DNA from: Paraburkholderia acidipaludis NBRC 101816
GTDB lineage: Bacteria > Pseudomonadota > Gammaproteobacteria > Burkholderiales > Burkholderiaceae
Length of the DNA: 64,000 nt
Direction: 5' to 3'
Assembly: GCF_000684975.1 (NCBI RefSeq)
Contig: NZ_BAXZ01000007.1
Location: 164,723 to 228,722 of the forward strand
In this document: positions 27,567 through 36,294 of the stretch, piece after piece
Layout: every line of letters begins with the position of its first letter
How positions within the stretch are numbered: position 1 is the first letter of the stretch
Notes under the pieces: generated by a model
The model's database searches: none
Seen by the model: only the letters and a program-made list of their open reading frames with translations
What the model was told of the DNA's origin: nothing
Position numbers and translations under genes: made by a program

Positions 27567-28196
27567 CTAATCGTCCCATGTCGCGAGATACGCGATGACC
27601 GCGCGCGACGCCTCCTGGCAAATCGCTGCGGACACCAAACCTTCCGTTGCGTAACCGTGCTTCATGCAGGCGAAGGCGATTTCCACGGCGATCGTCGCGG
27701 CGTCGGGCGTGGCCGGCAGCGCCTTCAGCACGCCCAGGCTGGCGATTCTCGCGCGAAAGAGCGTTCCGATCGTCACGTTCTTGGCTTCGTGCGCCGCGCG
27801 GTCGGTCTCGGCGAATGCCCCTCGCAACAGCAGGACGCTCGCCGCGGGGTGGGCGTTGTAGTAGTCGGCCGCCACCTTGACCACCGCTTCAACCCACGTT
27901 CGCCAGCTACGCGTGCGCTCCGCCTTCGACGTGGCCAGCGCCTTCGTCAGCCCGTCCATGTGCAGCAGGGCGAGGTGCGAAAACAGAGCGTATTTGTCCG
28001 GGAAAAAGGGGTAAATCGCGGCCCGCGGCACTCCCGTTGCTTCGGCGAGCGCGGGAATGGAAGTTTTCTCGGGGCCGACCGCCTCCAGCATGCGTTCGGC
28101 CGCTTCCGTCACTTTGGCCATCCGGGCCGCGGAACGCTCCTGCACAGGGCGGCGCCCATCTCGCACGCGGGTGGTGCTTGATTTTGAATCCGACAT
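27567..28196 (-). CDS. TetR-family transcriptional regulator
   Basis: This 209-residue TetR regulator has its HTH at about 40-75 (TSIPALAEATGVPRAAIYPFFPDKYALFSHLA) and a C-terminal ligand domain with YNAHPAASVLLLRGAFAE. It is divergent from an alpha/beta hydrolase gene. The region between contains two copies of ATCCGACAT 22 bases apart, one covering its own start codon, so autorepression and repression of the hydrolase is the natural guess. No strong ribosome site is visible. Confidence 0.85.
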   Translation of the reverse strand: MSDSKSSTTRVRDGRRPVQERSAARMAKVTEAAERMLEAVGPEKTSIPALAEATGVPRAAIYPFFPDKYALFSHLALLHMDGLTKALATSKAERTRSWRTWVEAVVKVAADYYNAHPAASVLLLRGAFAETDRAAHEAKNVTIGTLFRARIASLGVLKALPATPDAATIAVEIAFACMKHGYATEGLVSAAICQEASRAVIAYLATWDD

Positions 28197-28218
28197 AAGT
28201 TAGATTTGCATCCGACAT
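28188..28218. promoter_or_regulatory. direct repeats ATCCGACAT in a divergent TetR promoter
   Basis: Identical 9-base copies sit at 28188-28196 and 28210-28218, 22 bases (two helical turns) apart, in the gap between the TetR and hydrolase genes. They may be TetR half-operators. Confidence 0.4.
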
Positions 28219-28281
28219 TTGTTTGATTTTACACCAGCGACCCGGCACGGTCGAATGGTGCCTTCCGAAGCGAGACCGCAA

Positions 28282-29235
28282 ATGACGACCTATGCACAGC
28301 AAGCAAGCTGGCGACGTATCCAGAGCTTTCTTCCCGCCGAGTTTCAATTGCAGCCGGGGCAGGAGCCGCAGGAGGAGTGGTGGCAATGGGGCGCGCACCG
28401 CATTCATCTCGACACCTACCGCAATGCCGCCGCGCCGCTGAAAATCATTCTCTTCCATGGGGTCGGCACGAACGGGCGGCAGATGTCGACGATACTCGGC
28501 TCCCAGCTCGCGCGCAGGGGCTTCGAAGCCATTGCGATCGACATGCCGGAATACGGCCTGACACAGGTAGGCCGCGGCAAGCCGGTTCGCTACGACGACT
28601 GGGTGCAGGCCGGGAGCGATCTCGTCGACGCGGAACTGGCAAAGGACAACCGCCCGATCGTGCTTTACGGCCTCAGTGCCGGAGGCATGGAGACGTATCA
28701 CGTCGCCGCAAGGAACAGAAAGGTGAAAGGCATTGTCGGCATGACCTTTCTCGATCAGCGCGTGCAACAGGTACGCGACGAGACGGCACGCAATCTGCTC
28801 ATGAGCCGCGTTGGCGTACCGCTGGCGATGCTGCTCGATCGTACCCCGCTGGCAGGCTTTCGTATGCCCATGGCAGCCGCGAGCAAGATGCACGCGCTGG
28901 TCAACGATGCGGCGGCGCTGCGCGCCTGCATGGCGGACAGCACTTCGGCCGGCAAGTGGGTGACGATGCGCTTTCTTTCCAGCTACATGACGTATCGGCC
29001 CGATCTGGAGCCCGAGCATTTCGACGTGTGCCCGATCCTGCTGACGCAGCCGGCGCAGGACCGGTGGACGCCGCTGCACCTGAGCGAGCCTTTCCTTCGG
29101 CGTATCAGGCGTGTTTCGGTAAAGGTCGAGATGCTGGAAAACGCGGGGCACTATCCGTTGGAGCAGCCAGGACTGGGTCAGATGGTTTCCACCATCCACG
29201 ACTTCTGCATCGATGTGACGCACGGGCATGCGTAG
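28282..29235 (+). CDS. alpha/beta hydrolase
   Basis: This 317-residue serine hydrolase has an oxyanion segment ILFHGVGTNGR (about 56-66), the nucleophile elbow YGLSAGG with Ser132, an acid region (LTQPAQDRWTPLH) and the catalytic His in ENAGHYPLEQPG. No signal peptide is visible, so it is cytoplasmic. The ATG at 28282 is chosen as the start nearest the conserved region; an in-frame ATG at 28255 and a TTG at 28219 are alternatives, and none has a clear ribosome site. The divergent TetR gene is its probable repressor. The substrate is unknown, perhaps an ester or lactone. Confidence 0.8.
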   Translation: MTTYAQQASWRRIQSFLPAEFQLQPGQEPQEEWWQWGAHRIHLDTYRNAAAPLKIILFHGVGTNGRQMSTILGSQLARRGFEAIAIDMPEYGLTQVGRGKPVRYDDWVQAGSDLVDAELAKDNRPIVLYGLSAGGMETYHVAARNRKVKGIVGMTFLDQRVQQVRDETARNLLMSRVGVPLAMLLDRTPLAGFRMPMAAASKMHALVNDAAALRACMADSTSAGKWVTMRFLSSYMTYRPDLEPEHFDVCPILLTQPAQDRWTPLHLSEPFLRRIRRVSVKVEMLENAGHYPLEQPGLGQMVSTIHDFCIDVTHGHA

Positions 29236-29354
29236 GCGTGCAGGATTGAGAGAGCGATTCCGGTTTCTTGAGTACACTGCACGCACGTCATTTCTGCCAT
29301 CACATGCGCCGCGAATGACAACTTCGTGACGCACAGCCAGGAGCGCATTGTTGC

Positions 29355-31271
29355 ATGTACAGCAAACTGATTCGCGCGGCATTGCTGAGTCTCTGCGTTG
29401 CCGCACTGGCCCCCGCGAGTCACGCGCAATACACGACCGACTGGCTCGCGAACACGTTCGGCACCCTGGCGTCACACGTTGGTAACGGAGCGCGCTCGAT
29501 GTGGGTCGCGCCCGAGGGCGTCATCTACACATCGTCGCGGTGGGACGAGAATGCGGGCGGCGTAGCGATCTACCAGAACGGCCGGACGCTCGGCACGATC
29601 GGCGCGCACGACGAATTCCAGGGCGGTGCGATCACGGGCAACGCAACCTCGATCTTCGTTGCGCTCGGCGACAACCAGTCATTCGGCAGCGGCTCGGTGG
29701 GCCGCTACAACCGCGCCTCGAATACGCGCGACCTGCGCATTCCGGTCAGCACGTGGACCGGCATCCAGAACGCGGACGTGATCACCGGGCTCGCCACGGC
29801 CGGCACGCTGCTCTATGTCAGCGACTTTTACGGCAACCGCGTGCGCGTCTACACCACCGACGGCATCTGGCAGCGTGACATCGGCGTGCAGCAACCCGGT
29901 GCGCTCGCAATCGACGCCGCGGGCAACCTGTGGGTCGCGCGCGAGAACGCGAGCGTAATCGCGCAGTTCAGTCCGAGCGGCACGCCCATGAACACCATCC
30001 AGATGGCACCGGGCGCGCGCCCGTCGGCACTCGATTACGACGCGCTGACGAACCAGCTGCTGGTCGGGGACGAAGGCCCCGACATGAACATCAAGTGCTA
30101 CGCCCTTCTCGGCGTGCCGGTGCTGGCCGGCACGTTCGGCGTGCAGGGCGGCTATCTCGACACGACGACAGGCATCAAGGGGCAGGTTGGCGACAAGCGC
30201 TTCACGCGCGTAGTCGGCATAGGCAAGGATGCGGCCGGCAATCTGTACGTGCTCGACAACGCCTGGGGCGGCGGCTGGGATCTCGGGCGCAACGGCAGCA
30301 CCCACATTCAGTCGTACAACCCCACGGGCACGCTGCAATGGACGCTGCAGGCCCTGAATTTCGAGGCGGTCGCCGCGCCGGACCCCGCGACCGACGGCGC
30401 CTGGTTCTACAGCGGCAACAACATTTATTCGGGCACCTCGGGCGGCACGTTCGTTGCGAACACAATCGATCCGTTCACCTACCCGTCCGATCCGCGCCTG
30501 AACATGAACGACTATCAGCGCGGCCAGCATTTCGGGCAACTCGTGGTGGTCGGCGGCAACCGCATTCTCGTCGCGTCCGGCCAGAATCCCGGCAATTTCA
30601 ACTTCTATTACTTCCAGCCGTCGAGCGGTTACATCGCGATTCCGGCCGGCTCGATCCCGGGCACGCCGTTCAACACGAATCTGCAGGTCACGGCGGGCTT
30701 TGCGATCGACGGCAACGGCGACGTATGGGCCGGGCTCAACCGGACCAACCAGATCTACCACTATCCGCTGACGGGCTTCGGCACGAACGGCCAGCCGTCG
30801 TGGGGCGCGGCCGCGCCGATCCAGATCCCCCGCACCGTGCTGCCGCTCACACGGATCATCTATCAGTCGGACAGCGACACGATGATCCTCGCTCAAGGCA
30901 TTTCGGGAAGCTGGGACTGGACGGCGATGAACGGACGCATCGAGGTCTATCACGGCTGGAAAGCCGGCAACACGAACGCGCCGAGCCCCGTCATCCAACT
31001 GACGAGCGCGAACCCGAAATCGATCGCGGCGGCCGGCCATTACCTGTTCGTCGGCTACGTGCATACGGTGCCGAACATCGACGTGTACGACCTCAATACA
31101 GGCGGCTTCGTTACGACGCTGACGAATTCGAACCCGTCGGCCATGGACGTCGGCAACGACGTGGATTCCATGTACGGCGTTCGCGCGTACCTGCAGTCGA
31201 CCGGCGAATATCTGATCACGAAGGACAACTACAACGGATCGAGCGTCGTTGTTTATCGCTGGCATCCGTGA
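29355..31271 (+). CDS. secreted NHL/beta-propeller-like protein
   Basis: This 638-residue exported protein has a typical Sec signal peptide (residues 1-24, ending ASHAQ). The mature part contains repeated short beta-propeller-type blades (GALAIDAAGNLWVAREN, GIGKDAAGNLYVLDN, GFAIDGNGDVWAGLNRTNQIYHY), as in NHL or SMP-30-like propellers. It is rich in Asn/Gly and poor in Cys. I recognise no catalytic motif. It stands alone, with 119 bases before it and a LysR gene 83 bases after. It is likely a periplasmic or extracellular binding protein or lactonase-like protein of unknown function. Confidence 0.7.
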   Translation: MYSKLIRAALLSLCVAALAPASHAQYTTDWLANTFGTLASHVGNGARSMWVAPEGVIYTSSRWDENAGGVAIYQNGRTLGTIGAHDEFQGGAITGNATSIFVALGDNQSFGSGSVGRYNRASNTRDLRIPVSTWTGIQNADVITGLATAGTLLYVSDFYGNRVRVYTTDGIWQRDIGVQQPGALAIDAAGNLWVARENASVIAQFSPSGTPMNTIQMAPGARPSALDYDALTNQLLVGDEGPDMNIKCYALLGVPVLAGTFGVQGGYLDTTTGIKGQVGDKRFTRVVGIGKDAAGNLYVLDNAWGGGWDLGRNGSTHIQSYNPTGTLQWTLQALNFEAVAAPDPATDGAWFYSGNNIYSGTSGGTFVANTIDPFTYPSDPRLNMNDYQRGQHFGQLVVVGGNRILVASGQNPGNFNFYYFQPSSGYIAIPAGSIPGTPFNTNLQVTAGFAIDGNGDVWAGLNRTNQIYHYPLTGFGTNGQPSWGAAAPIQIPRTVLPLTRIIYQSDSDTMILAQGISGSWDWTAMNGRIEVYHGWKAGNTNAPSPVIQLTSANPKSIAAAGHYLFVGYVHTVPNIDVYDLNTGGFVTTLTNSNPSAMDVGNDVDSMYGVRAYLQSTGEYLITKDNYNGSSVVVYRWHP

Positions 31272-31354
31272 GCAGGGCTGAACATCGGGTCAGGTGCGCC
31301 CGCGGCGTGCGATAATCGCCATCGAATTCAAAGGGTTGTTCCGATCTCCGCCCC

Positions 31355-32275
31355 ATGTCCGAGCCCGATCTCTCCGATCTGAGCACCTTCGTGGCCGTCG
31401 CGCAGGCGCGCGGATTCCGCGCCGCGGCGCTCACGCGCGGCGTGTCGCCCTCGGCCTTGAGCGATGCGATCCGACGCCTCGAGCAGCAGCTTGGCGTGCG
31501 CCTCTTCAATCGCACCACACGCAGCGTCACGCCCACCGAGGCGGGCCAAAGGCTGCTCGAGCGCCTGGCGCCGGCCTTCAGCGAGATCGCCGGCGCGCTC
31601 GACACCATCAACAGCTTTCGCGACAGCCCAACAGGCACGCTGCGTCTGAACGTGCCTTCCATCGTGGCGCGCGAGATCCTGCCTTCGCTCGTGCCGGACT
31701 TTCTCGCCGCCCACCCGGGCATCACCCTGGAAGTCGTGACGAACGATACGTTCATCGACGTGCTGGCCGCCGGCTTCGACGCCGGCATCCGCTACGACGA
31801 ACGCATCGAAAAGGACATGGTCGCCATTCCGATCGGCCCGCGCAGGCAGCGTTTCGTCGCCGCTGCGGCGCCGCGCTATCTCGAAGCGCACGGCGAGCCG
31901 CGCCATCCGCGCGATCTGCTGCAGCATGCGTGCATCCGGCATCGCTTCGACAGCGGCGCGATGCCCGCGTGGGAATTCGAGCGCAACGGCGAGGTTGTCC
32001 GCGTCACGCCGAACGGCCCGCTCGTGGCATCCACGACCGATCTCGAACGCGGCGCCGCCATCGCGGGGTTGGGCATCATTTACACGTTCGAGGAATTCTT
32101 GCGGCCATCGGTCGAATCCGGCGCGCTCGTGCCCGTGCTTGCGAAGTGGTGGCAGAGCTTTCGCGGCCCGTACCTCTACTATGCGAGCCGAACGCACATG
32201 CCGGGTCCGCTGCGGGCATTCGTGGATTTCATTCGCGCCGCCGGTCACGAAGAAGGAAAACAGCAGCGCGCTTGA
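31355..32275 (+). CDS. LysR-family transcriptional regulator
   Basis: This is a 306-residue LysR protein with an N-terminal HTH (LSTFVAVAQARGFRAAALTRGVSPSALSDAIRRLEQ), RLFNRTTRSVTPTEAG and a C-terminal effector domain. It follows the propeller gene on the same strand and faces a small TfoX-like gene tail to tail. There is no divergent partner, so its target is not obvious from context. Confidence 0.88.
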   Translation: MSEPDLSDLSTFVAVAQARGFRAAALTRGVSPSALSDAIRRLEQQLGVRLFNRTTRSVTPTEAGQRLLERLAPAFSEIAGALDTINSFRDSPTGTLRLNVPSIVAREILPSLVPDFLAAHPGITLEVVTNDTFIDVLAAGFDAGIRYDERIEKDMVAIPIGPRRQRFVAAAAPRYLEAHGEPRHPRDLLQHACIRHRFDSGAMPAWEFERNGEVVRVTPNGPLVASTTDLERGAAIAGLGIIYTFEEFLRPSVESGALVPVLAKWWQSFRGPYLYYASRTHMPGPLRAFVDFIRAAGHEEGKQQRA

Positions 32276-32289
32276 CGGGCAGAGGCGCG

Positions 32290-32679
32290 TCAGTCCGGCC
32301 CCTTCGGCAAGAGGCTCTTGCGCCCGCGCTTGCGCGGCTTCGGCTCGACGCCCATGCGCGGATCGCGCGCCAGCACCAACGCCACCGCCGCCTCGACGGT
32401 GTCTTCGAAAGCCGGGTCGTCCTGCGAGACATAGAGCCACTTGCCAAGCACCGGATGCGGCCGCAAGGCGGGCAGTTCCTCGATGAGCGCCGGGTGATGC
32501 GGCTGGGACGTGCAGATCATCAAGCCGTTCCACGGCTCGTCGCCGTCGCCGGTCACGAGGTACAGCAGGCCGTCGAGATACGCGGCATCGCATCCGAACA
32601 TCCGTTTGCCGACGTAGGTGAGTTCGCGCTCGAACGGCTCGAAGATCCAGAGCAGCGAATTGCGGACGGTGGCGGGCAT
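32290..32679 (-). CDS. TfoX N-terminal-like protein
   Basis: This 129-residue protein contains ELTYVGKRMFGCDAAYLDGLLYLVT and LRPHPVLGKWLYVSQDDPAFEDT, a pattern resembling the TfoX N-terminal/YjhX-like small domain (the MFG...G.L/V segment), ending in a basic KPRKRGRKSL tail. The ATG at 32679 has ACGGAG about nine bases upstream. The function is unknown; the basic tail could bind nucleic acid. It lies 57 bases downstream of the O-methyltransferase gene on the same strand. Confidence 0.6.
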   Translation of the reverse strand: MPATVRNSLLWIFEPFERELTYVGKRMFGCDAAYLDGLLYLVTGDGDEPWNGLMICTSQPHHPALIEELPALRPHPVLGKWLYVSQDDPAFEDTVEAAVALVLARDPRMGVEPKPRKRGRKSLLPKGPD

Positions 32680-32736
32680 GTGGGGGAAGTCTCCGTGCAA
32701 GTGCCCGGAGACGGTAATCCAGTGCGGCGAAGGTCG

Positions 32737-33447
32737 TCAACTCGCGGGGATGTTCGTCCACGCGAGCAGCCGAAAAGGATGCCGGGCGCCCAGCGCCTCG
32801 GTGACGAGCGAAGCCGACCGGTAGCCGCCCGCCTCGCGGCGCGTGTAGTCGAGAAAGGGCGTTGCGTCGGGCATGTCCGTGTTGTCCGCCACGATCAGCG
32901 CACCGCGCCGCAAACGCGGCTCGACGAGTTGCAGCACGGGCAGATACAGCGACTTCGCTCCGTCGAGGAACACGAAATCCACGCTCTCGGGAAGACCATT
33001 GGCCAGGGTTTGCTGCGCGGGGCCCGTGCGGATCTCGACGGTCGCCTCCACACCGGCCTCCGCAAGGTTGAGCGCCGCACGCCGCGCCTTGGTCTCGTCC
33101 ATCTCGGTCGTGACGAGCCGGCCGCCGCCGTTCTCGCGCAAGGCGGCCGCCATCCAGATCGCCGAAATGCCAAACGAGGTGCCGAACTCAATGGCCGTAT
33201 GCGCCGCCGTGGCCCGCACAAGCGCGTAGAGCAGCATGCCGAGATCGGGCGTAACAGGCATATAGGCGTCCTTCATGGCCGCGTAGAAGCCGGGCGCGCC
33301 CTCCTCCAGTCCACGGCCAGTCGCCGCTGCGCGCGCGGCGGGGTCCGCGCGCAGCGCGTCGGCATAGAGCCGCTGCAGCGTCGAGTCGACACGTGCGTTA
33401 CCGATGAAATACGATGGCAGGGTTGCCGGTTGTATTGCGGGTTGCAT
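32737..33447 (-). CDS. class I SAM-dependent O-methyltransferase
   Basis: This 236-residue protein resembles cation-dependent catechol/caffeoyl-CoA-type O-methyltransferases. The SAM motif I region is IEFGTSFGISAIWMAAAL (about 86-103), with an acidic TTEMDETKARRA after it, and DFVFLDGAKSLYLPVL carries the metal/active-site Asp. Strong GGAGG precedes the ATG. It is divergent from an AraC-type regulator 62 bases away, its probable activator. The acceptor is unknown, perhaps a small catechol or related hydroxyl. Confidence 0.83.
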   Translation of the reverse strand: MQPAIQPATLPSYFIGNARVDSTLQRLYADALRADPAARAAATGRGLEEGAPGFYAAMKDAYMPVTPDLGMLLYALVRATAAHTAIEFGTSFGISAIWMAAALRENGGGRLVTTEMDETKARRAALNLAEAGVEATVEIRTGPAQQTLANGLPESVDFVFLDGAKSLYLPVLQLVEPRLRRGALIVADNTDMPDATPFLDYTRREAGGYRSASLVTEALGARHPFRLLAWTNIPAS

Positions 33448-33509
33448 CGATCAGTCCTCCGTGGGTTGAACACGGCGAATGATGGGCCGGCTAACCCAGG
33501 AAAGCTTGT

Positions 33510-34370
33510 ATGGACGCGCCATTCTCCGAACAACCGCCCCGCCCGCGCCTGATGGCCGCGCGCGTGCTCCATGATTCTCTCGTGCCCCGCGCCACGGCCG
33601 CCTGCCGGCCGGCGGCGCGCTTTGCACAGGCGGTGGGGCGCGTGGTCAACGGCGTCGTGAGCCATGAAACCTACGCCGGCGCGGCGCGCGCGGCGAACGC
33701 GAGCGGCGTGACGCCGCGCCAGGCGCGGCAGAACCTGGCCGACACCGCCGCTTGCGACGCGAGCCCGCTGGCGGCACTGTTCCCGCCTGAGCTGACGACG
33801 CGCGCATTCGAACAACGGTGGAACGCATTGAACAAGGCGGCGACGTTCGGTGTGGTGACGATGGTCGCGTCGCCGGGCACGGAGACGGTGTCGATCCGCC
33901 GAACGCCGCGCACGAGCGAACGCGACGACCGCTTGCGCGCCGCGCTGAGCGAGGGCTGCATCGAATGGCTGGCAACCCGCGCCGCCGAAGATGCGCATCT
34001 GGGCGAGCGGGCGCTGCTTGCCCTGTCGTTGCGGCTGGGCCTCGATCGATCCGCCGTCCACGAAGCCGCCGCCTGCCTCTATGCCGAACCCGCGGCCGAC
34101 CTCGAGCAGTGCGCAACGGAACTGGCGGTCTCGCCGCGCACGCTGCAGCGCCAGTTGGCGAACGACGGACTCGCCTTCGGGGTGCTGCGCCAGGCCGTGC
34201 GCCTCACGATCGCCGGGCAGCGCATGCGTGGTCGTCGAGCCGAATCGATTACGGCCACCGCCCATGCCGCCGGCTTCTACGATTCGGCCCACCTGACCCA
34301 CGCCTGGCAGCAGGCATGCGGCCTCGCCCCATCCGCCTGGCGGGCGATCGCCGCGAGTCCGGCTTCATAA
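33510..34370 (+). CDS. AraC-family transcriptional regulator
   Basis: This is a 286-residue regulator with a C-terminal AraC HTH pair (residues about 195-280: LEQCATELAVSPRTLQRQLANDGLAF and ESITATAHAAGFYDSAHLTHAWQQACGLAPSAWR). The N-terminal effector part (YAGAARAANASGVTPRQARQNL) is not one I recognise. It is divergent from the O-methyltransferase gene with a 62-base gap, making that gene its likely target. Confidence 0.8.
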   Translation: MDAPFSEQPPRPRLMAARVLHDSLVPRATAACRPAARFAQAVGRVVNGVVSHETYAGAARAANASGVTPRQARQNLADTAACDASPLAALFPPELTTRAFEQRWNALNKAATFGVVTMVASPGTETVSIRRTPRTSERDDRLRAALSEGCIEWLATRAAEDAHLGERALLALSLRLGLDRSAVHEAAACLYAEPAADLEQCATELAVSPRTLQRQLANDGLAFGVLRQAVRLTIAGQRMRGRRAESITATAHAAGFYDSAHLTHAWQQACGLAPSAWRAIAASPAS

Positions 34371-34397
34371 ACGCGCAGGCGCGTTGACGGCCTCACG

Positions 34398-35081
34398 TCA
34401 TTGCGCGGGCCGTACCTTCGCCGCAACGGCGTCGGCCACCTGGCTCGCCGCGTTCGCGAGCGCCTTCTTCTCGTCGCCACGCGAAAGGACAAACTTCGCG
34501 ATCGCGACATAGGGATTGAGCGCGACAACCGCGCCCGGCACGTGCTGGCCCGACTGGCCCTCGGCTTCCTGATAGAGCGGCGTGGGTGTCCGGGTGGCCA
34601 GATCGTCGGCGGCGAAGGCCACTTCGAACTGGCTCTTGCCCGAGTTGAAGCCCACCATCGCGCGGCGCACGCGGTTGCCTTCGTCCACGCTCAGGAACAC
34701 GCCGCGCACGAGCCAGCCCTGCGCCGGCGCGGCGCCGCCCGCGGGCAGCCGGCGCGCATCGATACCCTTCTTGCGCAGATCGTCCAGGATCGTCTGCGCC
34801 ATCGCGGCGACGATCTGAGGTGCGGTCATCTCGGGATTGCGGCGATGCAGGAGGCCGCCGCCAGGCAGAATGCTGCCGATAATGCGGTGACTCTGATCCA
34901 CGGGATTGGTGTCGGGCGTGACGTCGGCCGTGTCGAGTTCGAAGTCGCTCACGTAGACAATCGCGGGCGCGGGCAGCGCTCCCGCGCCCTGACCTTGGGC
35001 CTGCGCCTGGGCCTGGGTGAAAGGCGCAAGAATGGCCATGCACCCGGCCATCAGGAAACACAGCCATCGCAAGACATTCAT
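34398..35081 (-). CDS. DUF4410-like exported protein
   Basis: This 227-residue protein starts with a signal peptide (MNVLRWLCFLMAGCMAILAP, cleavage near TQAQA). A Gln/Ala stretch follows, then a DUF4410-like domain: IVYVSDFELDTADV, MAQTILDDLRKKGIDARRL, GWLVRGVFLSVDEGNRVRRAMVGF and a C-terminal helix. No Cys sits at a lipobox +1 position that I can be sure of. TGGAG lies six bases before the ATG. The family is periplasmic or envelope-associated with no known biochemical role. Confidence 0.72.
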   Translation of the reverse strand: MNVLRWLCFLMAGCMAILAPFTQAQAQAQGQGAGALPAPAIVYVSDFELDTADVTPDTNPVDQSHRIIGSILPGGGLLHRRNPEMTAPQIVAAMAQTILDDLRKKGIDARRLPAGGAAPAQGWLVRGVFLSVDEGNRVRRAMVGFNSGKSQFEVAFAADDLATRTPTPLYQEAEGQSGQHVPGAVVALNPYVAIAKFVLSRGDEKKALANAASQVADAVAAKVRPAQ

Positions 35082-35192
35082 CGAACGCTCCAGGCAGATA
35101 GAAAACGATGCCGCCATTCTGCCCGTTCTGTGCGTTCGAACCCTGCCAGGTGCCGGCACCCTGGCGCCAGGCACTTCGCCGCGCTCGCTTTG

Positions 35193-35220
35193 TTGCACTT
35201 ACTTCGTTGCACTTACTTCG
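35193..35220. repeat. 14-base tandem duplication at the SDR stop codon
   Basis: TTGCACTTACTTCG occurs twice in immediate tandem at 35193-35206 and 35207-35220. The second copy includes the SDR stop codon, so the first is a duplicated copy of the gene end. Confidence 0.8.
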
Positions 35221-35986
35221 TTGTATAACCGCCGTTGATCAGGATGGTCTGGCCGGTGATCCACCAGCCGTCGCTCACCAGATGACGGATGAACGGCACG
35301 ACGTCCCCGATATCGGTGAGCCCCGTCTTCGAAAATGCCGACAAGGCGGCCGCCGTCTTGTGATACGCCACCGCGTCGGCACCTTCGGCGGGATAGAAGA
35401 ACGGCGTATCCATGGGGCCGGGGCCCACGGCCGTCACCGAAATCCCGCGCGCGCCGAACTCCTTCGCCGCCGCCCGCGTGAAGTGCTCCACGGGCGCCTT
35501 CATGCCGGCATAGGCCGCATAGAACGGCGTAAACGCGCCGAGCAACGAGGTCACCAGCGTCACGATCTTGCCGTTGTCGTTCAGATGCTTGCCGGCTTCG
35601 CGCAGAAAGAAGAATGCCGTCTTCGAATTCACGGCGGCCATTTCGTCGTATTCCGCCTCGGTAATGTCGACGAACGACTTCTTCAGCACCTTGCCCACCG
35701 TGTTGATCGCGATGTCCGGGCGCCCTACGGCGGCAACCGTGTCGGCGAACAGCTTTTCGACCGCCGCGGCCGAACTGAGATCGGCCTGCAACGCCACGGC
35801 CTGCGCGCCGGCCGCCTTCAACGCCGCAACCGTTTCGTCGGCAGCCGCTTTCGTGCCCGCGCTGTTGTAGTGGATCGCCACCGCCTTCGCACCGTGCGCC
35901 GCCAGGTCCCGCGCGATCAGCCCGCCCAGATTCTTCGCGCCGCCCGCGATGAGAACCGTTTTGCCTTCGATGCTGTGGTTTGCCAT
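35213..35986 (-). CDS. SDR family oxidoreductase
   Basis: This 257-residue classical short-chain dehydrogenase has IAGGAKNLGGLIA as the cofactor motif (13-25) and a complete catalytic set: Ser147 (VTSLLG), Tyr159 and Lys163 (YAGMK). The C-terminus GQTILINGG is typical of 3-oxoacyl-ACP reductase-like SDRs. GGAGGAA precedes the ATG. A 14-base tandem duplication covers its stop codon and the bases after it. It is divergent from the class V aminotransferase gene with a 308-base gap. Confidence 0.88.
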   Translation of the reverse strand: MANHSIEGKTVLIAGGAKNLGGLIARDLAAHGAKAVAIHYNSAGTKAAADETVAALKAAGAQAVALQADLSSAAAVEKLFADTVAAVGRPDIAINTVGKVLKKSFVDITEAEYDEMAAVNSKTAFFFLREAGKHLNDNGKIVTLVTSLLGAFTPFYAAYAGMKAPVEHFTRAAAKEFGARGISVTAVGPGPMDTPFFYPAEGADAVAYHKTAAALSAFSKTGLTDIGDVVPFIRHLVSDGWWITGQTILINGGYTTK

Positions 35987-36294
35987 GAGCCGTTCCTCCG
36001 TGCCGGAGGCCGCCCGATGCGACCTCCTGTTGCTGACGATGATATCGGCCAGGAATCGGACATAAAGCGGCTGATTCTGGAATCACTATCCAGAGCAGGC
36101 GAACAGATTTTGCCGCTCGCTTGTACGAAAAGCGCTTCATGCCTCCGCCCAATGACCCATGAGTCCGTGCCCCAGGTTGCGGGCGGCTTTCGTTAGAATC
36201 TGCTTTCGGAGCGGAAAAAACCTGTTTGCATTGTTGCGGTAGTATCAGGACCGCCCGTACTGCTCACATTGTTCATTCCTTACCGGAGGCGGAC
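35987..36294. other. 308-base divergent intergenic region
   Basis: This gap between the SDR and aminotransferase starts contains no open frame with support. It is somewhat AT-richer near 36200-36260, where the aminotransferase promoter should lie. I see no clear operator. Confidence 0.4.
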
